Origin: Candidatus Cloacimonadota bacterium
GTDB taxonomy: Bacteria > Cloacimonadota > Cloacimonadia > Cloacimonadales > TCS61
DNA length: 26,158 nucleotides
NCBI GenBank assembly: GCA_030592835.1
Contig: JAUVIJ010000002.1
Location: 1 to 26,158 of the forward strand
Direction: 5' to 3'
The notes beneath the pieces are model-generated. The model did no database searches. It was not told the DNA's origin and saw nothing but the letters and a program-made list of their open reading frames with translations. The translations under genes were made by a program, and so were the position numbers. Of this stretch, positions 1 through 8,179 are shown piece by piece (the first letter of the stretch is position 1; every line of letters starts with the position of its first letter).

Positions 1-2865
1 ACCTTCGATGACTGGAATAACTACGATGTATTCGAACCTTTTTTCCATTTAGAAATGGACGAATTGCCGAATTGTTATTCTCATACCGATGAAAACTGGT
101 ATTGGTTCTATGGTTATAACATTGATCTGGAGATCTTTGATATGGACCACATCTTTGATTACACAATTCAATATTATTCGCCATGGGTCGAAGCACTGGC
201 AGAAATAATGCCCTTTATTCTGGAACTGGATGACGGACTTATACCTGATTCCCCGGACAATTTCCAGGTTATCAATGAACAGTACGATACTGTCTGTTTA
301 CAGTGGGAGCCGGTTTCATCTTTTGATTTTTACAGTTTTGAAATTCTTTATGATACCGAACCCATTACTCATGCAAACCATCAGGTTGAGGATAGAAATG
401 AATCCGCTATTTTAGCCAGTCAGTTAGCCAATGGGATAGAAATAGAGGATCTTATCGGAAACACGGATTATTTTTTCCGCATCAGAGCACTGGATTATAA
501 TGGAAACTACTCAATCTTTGCCCCGGAAATCAATACAGTCACCAGCCCGGTGGATGTCGCCGGGATCAATGCCATCGGTAGGGATGCACTTGTTCTGGTG
601 GTATGGCTGGCTGAGGAACAGAATGGAAATCTTGGATTTAAATTATATCGTAAAGAGGATGAGGGCGAATATGAACTCTACGACAGTTATTTGAACAATC
701 CTGTCCTGTTGGGCTCAACAGAACCTGATGTTACATATATATACGAGGATACTGGTGTTGAAAACGGGTTATTATACAGCTACAAGATCTCCTGTGTTAA
801 TGAATTGGGTATGGAGTTCTGGATAAATGATGAAGCAACTTGTTCTCCATGGCCGATATACAATCTAATCGTCAGTAATGGAGCTGCGACTATAACAGAC
901 TCAACAGCATTTTCAGCCAATCCCTTTGCTTCTGACGCTTATGATGAAGATTATGATCTTTTCAAAGAAGATATTCTAATCCCCGATTACATCTATACAG
1001 CTTTTTACGAGGAAAACTGGTCGAACCGGGCTCAGAAATTCTCTATGGAAACTCATGCCACCTATGATCCCGTTCTGAATTACAAGACCTGGGATCTGGC
1101 AGTAGTGACCGATCAAATAGATCAACCATTATCCATCGGTGTTTCCGATAATTATGACCGTGAGGTCGAGAAATTATATCTGCGGAATGATCAGACTAAT
1201 GATCTTGTCAACCTGATGGAATCAGATCTCATTTTTACAACTGCGGATCAGGACACTCTTTTCTTCACTTTGTTTTGGGGAAATTTGAAACCGAATCTTT
1301 TTGTGATCGGCAACCAGAACTATATTTACCAGGAAGGAGATAATGTTTATATTCATTGGTATACAACCTACAGACCCCTGATCGATCATTTTGACGTGTC
1401 TATCCAAAATGAAACGGATAGTATATCCGTAGCTCACAATCTGTTCAACATGGTTACGGAATTGAACTGGACTGTTCCAGAAAATATTACTTTACCAGAT
1501 GCGAAAGTCTACATAGACATTTATACTGTTCATGACGAATTCATCAGGCGATCTTCTAATTACAAGTTAGGATTACTTCCCCTTGTAACTGTTCTGGAAA
1601 AACAACCGGGCTGGCAGATGCTCTCGAGTTGCTGGCCGGATCAAATCTGGAATACATCAGCTATTTTCGGGCAGAATACGGAATTGTACACTTATGGGGA
1701 ATCCGGCGAATATGATTATACCGATGTTTTTCAATTAGGAGAAGGTTACTGGTCCTACAGTCCCGATGCTCTTTATTTTGAAACCGACTTGCCTGTTCAG
1801 AAGTCTGAGCTCAGTCTGGAGATGTTACCGGGCTGGAATCTTCTTCCCAATCCTCATCCTGCCATGTATAGGGTTAGAGGTCTACGCTTCGAAGTGGACG
1901 GAGATGAGACGAATTTCCGGCAGATGATCTATGATGAACTGCTTTCTAAAGCTGTTTATGTGTACCGTAATGGAAATTATGAAATGATGGACTATATCGA
2001 TCCCTTCGAATCGTTTTTCATCCATTCTTATGCAGGTTCGGAAACTGAACTGAAATGCGTATTCAAACCTTATAATGATTCTTATCCTGTATCGGAGAAT
2101 ATTGATTGGAAACTACCTGTCTTTGCGACTCAGGAAGACCTGGACAGGGACGGTGTTATTCTGGGAGCTTCTTTACTTGCAACAGATTCTTATGATTTCC
2201 AGTATGATCTTCCTGAAAGTGTGGGAAAACCTTTTCAAGAGGGAATTCTTTTATATTTTCCAAAGACAGATAGTCTCTTTCCTCATCAATGTCTGAACAT
2301 GGAATTCAGACAACCCCTCTCGGCAAATGTTGCCCAGGAACGGATCTGGGATTTTGAATTAGAGACCGGATCACTCAATCCTTTTGAGTTCAATGCTGAT
2401 TTTTCCGATTACCCTGAAGATTATCGGGTAAGGATCCTGATCGGGGATCTGGATGAACAATTATTCCCTGATGAATCAATACAGTTCATTCCCGAATACA
2501 CGGGCACGATACCCGGTCAGATCAAAATACAGAACCAGCTTGTAGGCGTGAATAACGAATTATTACCCCCGGTTTCAGGATTTTTCAATTATCCCAACCC
2601 TTTCAATCCGTCAGGTGCCGGACGCAGTCCGGAAACCATAATCTGTTTTGGCTTACAAAACAGTTGTCAGGTGGAATTGACTATTTACAATATTAAAGGA
2701 CAGAAAGTAAAGACTCTGCAAAAGGGATTATTACCTGCCGGAAACCACGAATTGATCTGGGATGGGAAAGATAGAATGGGCAAAGAGACTGCTTCGGGTG
2801 TATATTTTGCCAGATTGAAGACAGGAAACCGGATTCTGGTAAGGAAGATGCTGATTATAAAATAA
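1..2865 (+). CDS. Secreted Fn3 multidomain protein with FlgD/Por-like C-terminal tail, 5' end cut by window
   Basis: The reading frame is open from the first base, so the first internal ATG (55) is not a real start and at least 954 residues are present. The first ~75 residues, rich in Trp/Tyr/Phe/Asp, belong to a domain I do not recognise. Counting from the ATG at 55, two fibronectin-III-like domains follow (about 65-160 and 165-260), then a beta-rich middle. A pair of related segments near 525-675 each open with PGW(Q/N)(M/L)L. The last 92 residues (from about 845) are a FlgD-Ig/Por-secretion-like tail: NYPNPFNPS, a GxxVxTL strand, SGVYFARL, and a basic end RKMLIIK. Such tails mark exported cell-surface or secreted proteins in FCB-group bacteria. 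No catalytic motif is visible in the part present, so its activity is unknown; the missing N-terminus may carry an enzyme domain. It converges on the S8 protease gene. Confidence 0.85.
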   Translation, partial: TFDDWNNYDVFEPFFHLEMDELPNCYSHTDENWYWFYGYNIDLEIFDMDHIFDYTIQYYSPWVEALAEIMPFILELDDGLIPDSPDNFQVINEQYDTVCLQWEPVSSFDFYSFEILYDTEPITHANHQVEDRNESAILASQLANGIEIEDLIGNTDYFFRIRALDYNGNYSIFAPEINTVTSPVDVAGINAIGRDALVLVVWLAEEQNGNLGFKLYRKEDEGEYELYDSYLNNPVLLGSTEPDVTYIYEDTGVENGLLYSYKISCVNELGMEFWINDEATCSPWPIYNLIVSNGAATITDSTAFSANPFASDAYDEDYDLFKEDILIPDYIYTAFYEENWSNRAQKFSMETHATYDPVLNYKTWDLAVVTDQIDQPLSIGVSDNYDREVEKLYLRNDQTNDLVNLMESDLIFTTADQDTLFFTLFWGNLKPNLFVIGNQNYIYQEGDNVYIHWYTTYRPLIDHFDVSIQNETDSISVAHNLFNMVTELNWTVPENITLPDAKVYIDIYTVHDEFIRRSSNYKLGLLPLVTVLEKQPGWQMLSSCWPDQIWNTSAIFGQNTELYTYGESGEYDYTDVFQLGEGYWSYSPDALYFETDLPVQKSELSLEMLPGWNLLPNPHPAMYRVRGLRFEVDGDETNFRQMIYDELLSKAVYVYRNGNYEMMDYIDPFESFFIHSYAGSETELKCVFKPYNDSYPVSENIDWKLPVFATQEDLDRDGVILGASLLATDSYDFQYDLPESVGKPFQEGILLYFPKTDSLFPHQCLNMEFRQPLSANVAQERIWDFELETGSLNPFEFNADFSDYPEDYRVRILIGDLDEQLFPDESIQFIPEYTGTIPGQIKIQNQLVGVNNELLPPVSGFFNYPNPFNPSGAGRSPETIICFGLQNSCQVELTIYNIKGQKVKTLQKGLLPAGNHELIWDGKDRMGKETASGVYFARLKTGNRILVRKMLIIK
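2618..2632. repeat. Small palindrome inside the tail-coding sequence
   Basis: CCGGAC (2618-2623), loop GCA, GTCCGG (2627-2632): a perfect 6-bp stem inside codons for GAGRSPE. It sits directly after NPFNPS, where most tails of this type run straight into S/T-T-I. It occupies the same protein position as the palindrome at 24571-24591. Confidence 0.5.
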
Positions 2866-2871
2866 TTATTG

Positions 2872-2898
2872 TTGGTTCAGATTTGTAATCTGAACCAA
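2872..2898. repeat. Perfect 12-bp inverted repeat between convergent genes
   Basis: TTGGTTCAGATT (2872-2883), loop TGT, AATCTGAACCAA (2887-2898). It lies 6 nt after the stop of the plus-strand gene and 10 nt beyond the stop of the minus-strand S8 protease. It could be a bidirectional transcription end for both. However, it is only moderately GC-rich and has no clean U-run on either side. It could equally be one copy of a dispersed REP-like palindrome. Only one copy is visible in this window. Confidence 0.6.
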
Positions 2899-2908
2899 AT
2901 ATTATCAA

Positions 2909-5473
2909 TTATTTAATTGCTTTTACAAAATAAAATTTCTTTGTATCTCCGAAAGTATCTGCCCAGTTCGGGTTAACAAGCCCGGTAACCTCTGTTGTCC
3001 AGGTGGATGGATTGGCGTAGGGCTGTAGTGAGGAATAGACATTATAGGTACAGTCTGGTACAGGATCCCAGGATATTTGGATCTCTCCGGAAATAACATT
3101 GATCAGGACATTCTGAGGGCTTATAGGTGCTGATTCGGGAGGAAAAACGACTTTCTGAGAAATATTGTAAGTGAAATCATCTTCATCATACATAAGAAAT
3201 AATAACCAATCACCCAAGTCTCGATTATAGGGTACATTATTGATAGTAAAAGTATAAATGCTGAGGTTATTTTCAATAACGGTTTCAGAATAAATAACGC
3301 CATCGTGCAGCAAACCTGCTTGATTAATGTTACCGGTATCGGTTACCATAACAGTCCAGGTTACTATATCTGAATCTTCATTGTAATCACCGGCAACAAT
3401 AGTATAGGTCGGAACATCTACAGGATCTACAAATCGGTGTGTTGCAGTTAATGTTCGACCGACTATTCCATTATTGAATTCAACATAAAGGTAAGCATCT
3501 CCTTCCGGTGGTGGATCAGTAAATTGGTTATATATCTCTAAAGCGTTATCTGCGGTAACTGTATAAGCCTCTGTCTCATCCAACCATGAACCATTATCAT
3601 CGACATACCATACCTCAATAGCCGACTGAGCATCCCACAATTGTGCTGTATATCCCGGTGCTATGATAGCATTCACAGTTAGATCAGAATCATCCCAGGA
3701 AGAAACATTTGGTGTATGCAAGTGAACATAATTGGGTGATGGAATAGTGCTTGTAAAAGTATCGTATGAATCTGCATTTCCATATCCATCGATTGAATTC
3801 CATTGAGTTCCAAGAGCACTAGTCATAGCATAGGTCACACTGTAGGCAGTTGTATTAGCAGGTGTTTTTTCAGCCCACAACTGTGCTGCTACACCCGCAA
3901 GATGTGGAGCCGACGCACTGGTTCCGTAAAACCACCATGACCCTTGATAAAATTGGCCAAACCCACCAGCACCGGTGATCCAGACGCCAGCTGCACCAGC
4001 CAGTAATGGAGTTTGTAGTGTATATGTGAGAATATCTCTACCTCCGGAATAATCAAACATTGTTGACGGACCTTGAGATGAATAAGATGCAATTGTATTA
4101 GGATCGAACCAGTGAACTGCTCCGGATGCGATTACTCCCGGTACTGTTGCATGACCAAAGATCGCATCGACAGGGGACATATAATCTTGTACAATAGTAA
4201 CTCCGACCGGATAAAGGTAGATCTCCAGTAATTTAGGATCACCAGAGTATTTATTAACAATGACAACGAACTCACCATTATATATGGCATCTGCAGTGTA
4301 CATAAAAAATTCAAGAGGATTATCATCACCATCCTGTACATTAACACTTCCACTTACAGTTGCACCAGAACTTGTATGGACTAAATAAAGATCATAATCG
4401 TTACCGGATCCTCCAAAAGGATCATTCCATTGCATCACAGTTCTCAAACTGCTCCCTTGCGGCATATCCAAATAAATATAATACGGACCTCCCTGACCCT
4501 GGCTGAAATCATGTTGAGATGGTAACAGAGAATTCGGATAAAACATATCCTGATAATGACTTTCACCCGCATTTCCGGCAGCTGAAGTAAACAATACATC
4601 TGTTCTGCTGTTAATGATTCCGGAGACATGTTGAGCAATTGCGCCATTTTCAAAGAATGGTTCCAGGATCCAGCCTACATCATCACAGATGACATTGCAT
4701 CCTGCTGTGATCAGGGCGTCGATAGCGTCGATGAAATCCCCGGTGGAGAATCCTGAATCATGAAAATAAAGATCTGCATCCGGAGTAAGATCATGAATAA
4801 TCTCCAGAAGCGCAGTTCCCTCATCACCACCATGAGTATTCTGTAGAACTGTTAGACCATCTCCATCAGGGGGAAGATCTCCAGTTGCCTGTGCAGATGC
4901 ACGACTATCAACTCCATCGGTGATAACTCCGATTTTTATACCCGCACCACCCTGAGAATATTCCGCTCGAACTATATCTGTTCGATGCATTGCATCTCCT
5001 TGTGAATTAACCGATCCGGTTCGATAATCAGGGGGCTGTACAATGCGAATAGAACTGATCTGCTGCATTTTGGCCAGATCTTCCAGTAATGAAAGTTTTA
5101 CCCATGCAACGATAAAGTTATAATCAGCTTTTGTATTTAGAACTTCGTCTATATTGGTAAGCAATTTACTCCAATCAGCTCCTGAATTAAAATAAAGATA
5201 GACCATAACTTCAATGCTGTTTTCACTTCTATCAATATTTTTATATCTAAGGGTTTTATTGTTTTCAAGATAACTTTTGTGATTTTCAATATCAGTGACA
5301 AATGATCTTGGTGTTTTTCCCAGAAGCATTAAAAGCTCTGAAGAGAGTTTCTTTAAAGAAGACGTTAAATTATTTTTGAATTCCATGACTGTTTCATTTT
5401 GCAGATTATTGATACTTTGAGCTGAAAGCAGACTTACGGATATCAGTAATAACAATAAAATAATTCTTTGCAT
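2909..5473 (-). CDS. Secreted S8 family (subtilisin-like) serine protease
   Basis: The 854-aa protein has an N-terminal signal peptide (basic MQR, leucine-rich core, cut likely near SAQS). The catalytic core shows Asp186 (IGVITDGVDS), His214 (THGGDEGTALLEIIHD), the oxyanion Asn301 (SAAGNAG) and Ser519 (FYGTSASAPHLAG). The His motif is HGGDEGT rather than the classic HGTxVAG. About 90 residues (330-420, QWNDPFGGSGNDYDLYL...) sit between Asn301 and Ser519 and look like an inserted PPC/jelly-roll beta domain. Residues ~35-145 may be a pro-region. After ~540 come beta-rich regions and a C-terminal Fn3-like segment (about 765-854). Unlike its neighbours it has no NYPNPFN tail. The start is set by AAAGGAGG at 5483-5490 (minus strand), 9 nt before ATG. 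It is likely co-transcribed with the upstream ligase gene. The natural substrate is unknown. Confidence 0.92.
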   Translation of the reverse strand: MQRIILLLLLISVSLLSAQSINNLQNETVMEFKNNLTSSLKKLSSELLMLLGKTPRSFVTDIENHKSYLENNKTLRYKNIDRSENSIEVMVYLYFNSGADWSKLLTNIDEVLNTKADYNFIVAWVKLSLLEDLAKMQQISSIRIVQPPDYRTGSVNSQGDAMHRTDIVRAEYSQGGAGIKIGVITDGVDSRASAQATGDLPPDGDGLTVLQNTHGGDEGTALLEIIHDLTPDADLYFHDSGFSTGDFIDAIDALITAGCNVICDDVGWILEPFFENGAIAQHVSGIINSRTDVLFTSAAGNAGESHYQDMFYPNSLLPSQHDFSQGQGGPYYIYLDMPQGSSLRTVMQWNDPFGGSGNDYDLYLVHTSSGATVSGSVNVQDGDDNPLEFFMYTADAIYNGEFVVIVNKYSGDPKLLEIYLYPVGVTIVQDYMSPVDAIFGHATVPGVIASGAVHWFDPNTIASYSSQGPSTMFDYSGGRDILTYTLQTPLLAGAAGVWITGAGGFGQFYQGSWWFYGTSASAPHLAGVAAQLWAEKTPANTTAYSVTYAMTSALGTQWNSIDGYGNADSYDTFTSTIPSPNYVHLHTPNVSSWDDSDLTVNAIIAPGYTAQLWDAQSAIEVWYVDDNGSWLDETEAYTVTADNALEIYNQFTDPPPEGDAYLYVEFNNGIVGRTLTATHRFVDPVDVPTYTIVAGDYNEDSDIVTWTVMVTDTGNINQAGLLHDGVIYSETVIENNLSIYTFTINNVPYNRDLGDWLLFLMYDEDDFTYNISQKVVFPPESAPISPQNVLINVISGEIQISWDPVPDCTYNVYSSLQPYANPSTWTTEVTGLVNPNWADTFGDTKKFYFVKAIK

Positions 5474-5477
5474 TAGT

Positions 5478-7355
5478 CTAATCCTCCTTTAGGAGAAATA
5501 ATTTTTCCTCGATTTTAGCTTTATATGAATTCCTCCGCGGATTATTACTGTCAATTGAGCAGAGGCTGATTATTTTATAAGCATTTACATAATCTTTTGT
5601 ATTATAATAAACTACACTTAAATTTATTAATGTTTCTTCTAGATAATGAGATAAGTCAAGAATTTTATAATAAAATCTTTTTGCAGAATCATGATCACCA
5701 TAAAGCTCATAACAACTGCCGATATTATTCAGGGTAAAAATGTGGTAAGGGTGAGTTTGATTTGCCTGCAGAAAATTGTGGAACGCTTTATTCAGTACAC
5801 CTGTCTGAAAATAAGCATTACCCCGGTACCATTGAACCGGTATTCCGGTCGGGGAAATATTAAAGATCCCGGGGTCAATTTTATCGATGGCGGCAATGGT
5901 GAAGTTGAACTGATTTCTGCCCCGGGCGTTGTAAGCAAAATAAAAATGGATCTCACTCTTCAGACGTTGATAAGAGTAAGATAACATGGCTGCAGCCAGA
6001 AACATTGCACCCAGTGTGATTACAATTCTTACAATCAGGGAGTTTAAGAAGACTTCTTTTTTATCATGATTAGATTTACTTCGAGAATACAGACCCGAGA
6101 TCATTGCCAGGTAAGTCATCAGGATGATGGAATGATAGATTCTCTCCCGGGGAAAGCTGAAAAAAGCAATCATCATATACCCAATCAAACCTGATATCAG
6201 AAGGATGATCAAGATTTTATTCTCGCCTTTTGTTTTCAGGATCTTTAAACCATACACGATTGCAATTATGAAAATCAGAAGATAAAGTATAAAGCCAATA
6301 AAACCATTTTCTGCCCAGACCCAGAGATAATCATTATGAGGTCTGATATATTGGTAGGCTCCGGTTTCCAGACGCTTGCCTTCCAACCCGTATTTAGGCA
6401 GATTAATTTTCCAATTACCTCCCCCGATCCCAGTTAAAGGATGTTCTTTTATCATTGACCAGGTCTTTTTCCAGGCATAGATCCTGACAAATAATGTCGT
6501 ATCGGAACCAAGTCTTTTATAGGAAATTTCCGGATGCATTTCACTAAATAATTCTGATTTGCTGATCCCAAAAGAAATCAGAGCAGTCAGTATTATTACA
6601 AGCAGAATAATCCGACCTGACTTTAGATCGGATCTACCAATTTTGAGCCGATAGAATGATAAGATCAGCAAGACTGAATAGGAAGCAAGGAAAACAGCCA
6701 GGAAAACAGCTCTGGCTCTGATGACCGTAATTGTGAAAGTAGCAGAAATGATGGTAATAACACTGAGAATTTGCCAGATTTTCGGTAGGCGGAAAAAACC
6801 GTATAAAAGAAATGGGAAAATCAGAATATTGATCGAAGCAAATAGATTCCGGTTGGCAAAAGTGGAATAAAACGTTTCATGACCGGGGATAGTCAGAAAC
6901 CAACCCCCGAAGTATTGTCCCAGTCCTAAAAATACGAAGATCATCGCAGAAAATATAATGGTTTTGATAATCATATTAATATGTAATATATTATAATAAA
7001 TATATAGTATTAATATAATATACAACAAAAGATTGGAACAATCCCTGGTCAGGCTGTAGAGATATTCAGCTCTGTTTACTGCGGAAATACCGGATATCAG
7101 ACTTGTAAGAGTGAAAAAGAAGACCGAAATGGTCAGGGAATTTCTAAGGACAAGAAAATTTATATGTTTCAAGTAAAAAAACAAAAATAAATAAGCCAGA
7201 CACAGGTTAAATATTAAGATTAAAAATCGAATTGTCAATAGAGGATCTATGGTTCTGGTAGAATAGGTCAGAGGAATCATCAGATAAACCAGGAAACAGA
7301 AGATCAACAGCGGGATAGATCTCAGAAAAATATTTTTGCCTATGTATATTTTCAT
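5478..7355 (-). CDS. O-antigen ligase / PglL-like polytopic glycan transferase with C-terminal TPRs
   Basis: This 625-aa integral membrane protein has about 11-13 hydrophobic helices up to ~460. The Wzy_C/O-antigen ligase signature is present: FANRN near 166-170, R291 in FVRIYAWKKTW, HPLTGIGGGNW (305-315) in the periplasmic loop, and RPHNDYLWVWAENG (338-351) with His340. After the last helix (~440-460) the protein continues with TPR-like repeats (~505-600, for example AFHNFLQANQTHPYHIFTLN). The family moves lipid-linked glycans onto lipid A core (WaaL), onto growing chains (Wzy) or onto pilins (PglL/TfpO). Which applies cannot be told from the sequence. It is divergent from pilA, so pilin glycosylation is one possibility. 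No Shine-Dalgarno is visible before the ATG. Its stop lies 4 nt before the S8 protease start. Confidence 0.85.
   Translation of the reverse strand: MKIYIGKNIFLRSIPLLIFCFLVYLMIPLTYSTRTIDPLLTIRFLILIFNLCLAYLFLFFYLKHINFLVLRNSLTISVFFFTLTSLISGISAVNRAEYLYSLTRDCSNLLLYIILILYIYYNILHINMIIKTIIFSAMIFVFLGLGQYFGGWFLTIPGHETFYSTFANRNLFASINILIFPFLLYGFFRLPKIWQILSVITIISATFTITVIRARAVFLAVFLASYSVLLILSFYRLKIGRSDLKSGRIILLVIILTALISFGISKSELFSEMHPEISYKRLGSDTTLFVRIYAWKKTWSMIKEHPLTGIGGGNWKINLPKYGLEGKRLETGAYQYIRPHNDYLWVWAENGFIGFILYLLIFIIAIVYGLKILKTKGENKILIILLISGLIGYMMIAFFSFPRERIYHSIILMTYLAMISGLYSRSKSNHDKKEVFLNSLIVRIVITLGAMFLAAAMLSYSYQRLKSEIHFYFAYNARGRNQFNFTIAAIDKIDPGIFNISPTGIPVQWYRGNAYFQTGVLNKAFHNFLQANQTHPYHIFTLNNIGSCYELYGDHDSAKRFYYKILDLSHYLEETLINLSVVYYNTKDYVNAYKIISLCSIDSNNPRRNSYKAKIEEKLFLLKED
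5483..5490 (-). promoter_or_regulatory. Ribosome binding site of S8 protease inside the upstream gene
   Basis: AAAGGAGG on the minus strand overlaps the last sense codons (Lys-Glu-Asp) of the ligase gene. Terminating ribosomes therefore end on the protease initiation region, a layout typical of translational coupling. Confidence 0.75.
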
Positions 7356-7683
7356 CGTATGAGAAAAATCAATGTAATATTATTATTGTCAATATATTCT
7401 AAACAGAAAAAATATATGAATATGATCATAATCGTTTACAAACATGTTCATTCTTTTTATTTAAAAATTGATTTAATATCAACATCAGAAATTACAACAA
7501 ATTCGCATTGTCAGGTACAGTATATGATATTTTCCGGACTTGTCGATCCGAACAAACAGTAAATTATGCCGGGACTTAAAAATTGAAACTGACTTAACTC
7601 AACTTCTTGATAATCATGATATTAGGAGAAAAATAATTTACTTACAACAATTGTTTTGACATTATTAAATATGGAATAATTTG

Positions 7684-7700
7684 TTGGCACATAAATTGCA
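7684..7700 (+). promoter_or_regulatory. Sigma-54 (RpoN) -24/-12 promoter of pilA
   Basis: TTGGCAC (7684-7690), five bases, TTGCA (7696-7700). The invariant GG (7686-7687) and GC (7698-7699) are exactly 10 nt apart, matching the RpoN consensus YTGGCACR-N4-TTGCW at all but the G after CAC. The expected start is near 7711, giving a ~24-nt leader with AAGGAGG at 7723-7729 and ATG at 7735. Pilin genes in Pseudomonas, Myxococcus and Geobacter are known to use RpoN with a PilR-type activator, so the context agrees. The activator gene is not in this window. Confidence 0.85.
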
Positions 7701-7722
7701 AACAGAAAGAAGCATTATATTC

Positions 7723-7729
7723 AAGGAGG
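7723..7729 (+). promoter_or_regulatory. Ribosome binding site that fixes the pilA start
   Basis: AAGGAGG lies 5 nt before ATG 7735. The in-frame TTG at 7681 would add 18 residues and lies upstream of the sigma-54 transcription start, so it is not used. Confidence 0.85.
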
Positions 7730-7734
7730 ATTTA

Positions 7735-8166
7735 ATGTTCAACAAATTTAAGAATCAGAAAGGTTTCAGTCTTATTGAATTGCTAGTGGTTGTGGTTATT
7801 ATAGCCATTCTGGCAGCTATCGCAGTTCCAATTTATATGAACTATGTCAGAAAAGCTCGTGCAACTGAAGCTCAGACAGCGCTTGCCGCTATCAGAAGTG
7901 CTTATCGTGTTCATTATCAAACATACAGTTCTACCGAGAACTACACTATTGAAGATGCTTTAAAAGATACCAGACTTGGTAAAGCTACCGAAAGGAACTG
8001 GGATTTTGAAGCAGTAGGTAATCCGCCCAAAAAGTATATAGCAACATCTACGAACGATTTTCCTGAGGGTGAAGGTAAACAGGTATGGTACGATGTAGAC
8101 GAAGCTGAGTATCATGGCTATGGTATTGATGATGAAGAGGACGAAGACGAAGAAGCAATAGATTAG
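7735..8166 (+). CDS. pilA: Type IV major prepilin (PilA-like)
   Basis: The 143-residue prepilin has a short basic leader MFNKFKNQKG cut before Phe11, giving the mature start FSLIELLVVVVIIAILAAIA with the essential Glu at +5. The conserved helix continues to ~A42 (RKARATEAQTALAAIRSAY), then a small globular domain. There are no cysteines, so the disulfide D-loop of Pseudomonas/Neisseria pilins is absent. The C-terminus is strikingly acidic: residues 132-143 are DDEEDEDEEAID. The start is ATG 7735 from the ribosome site and the leader; a longer frame from TTG 7681 is rejected. It would be processed by PilD and polymerised by PilB/PilC. Following directly (13 nt) is pilT, with no attenuator between. 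It is the only short E5-containing pilin here, hence the likely major subunit. Confidence 0.93.
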   Translation: MFNKFKNQKGFSLIELLVVVVIIAILAAIAVPIYMNYVRKARATEAQTALAAIRSAYRVHYQTYSSTENYTIEDALKDTRLGKATERNWDFEAVGNPPKKYIATSTNDFPEGEGKQVWYDVDEAEYHGYGIDDEEDEDEEAID

Positions 8167-8179
8167 TGGGAGGTGTTAT

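Larger units (their letters stand above)
7356..7734. other. 379-nt divergent intergenic region upstream of pilA
   Basis: Very AT-rich spacer between the minus-strand ligase and pilA. It holds the sigma-54 promoter at 7684-7700. Short palindromes such as TATGATCATA (7421-7430) and ATCATGAT (7613-7620), and three TGTC tetramers (7387, 7509, 7541), could be activator sites. In DNA this AT-rich they may also be chance. The only ORF (7359-7562, 67 codons) lacks a ribosome site and recognisable content, and I do not call it. A TTGACA on the minus strand (7387-7392) has no good -10 partner. Confidence 0.6.

Noticed and set aside
7387..7544. Three TGTC tetramers as PilR binding sites
   Set aside because: Four-base matches are expected by chance in a region this long; recorded only as candidates.
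7359..7562. 67-codon ORF in the pilA upstream region
   Set aside because: No ribosome site, very AT-rich composition, no recognisable domain, and it lies where promoter and activator sites are expected.
7656..7680. Sigma-70-like TTGACA upstream of pilA
   Set aside because: The nearest -10-like sequence (AATAAT) is only 13 nt away; the sigma-54 element is far better placed.
7681..7734. Longer pilin start at TTG 7681
   Set aside because: It precedes the inferred sigma-54 transcription start and would place 18 residues before a normal 10-residue prepilin leader.
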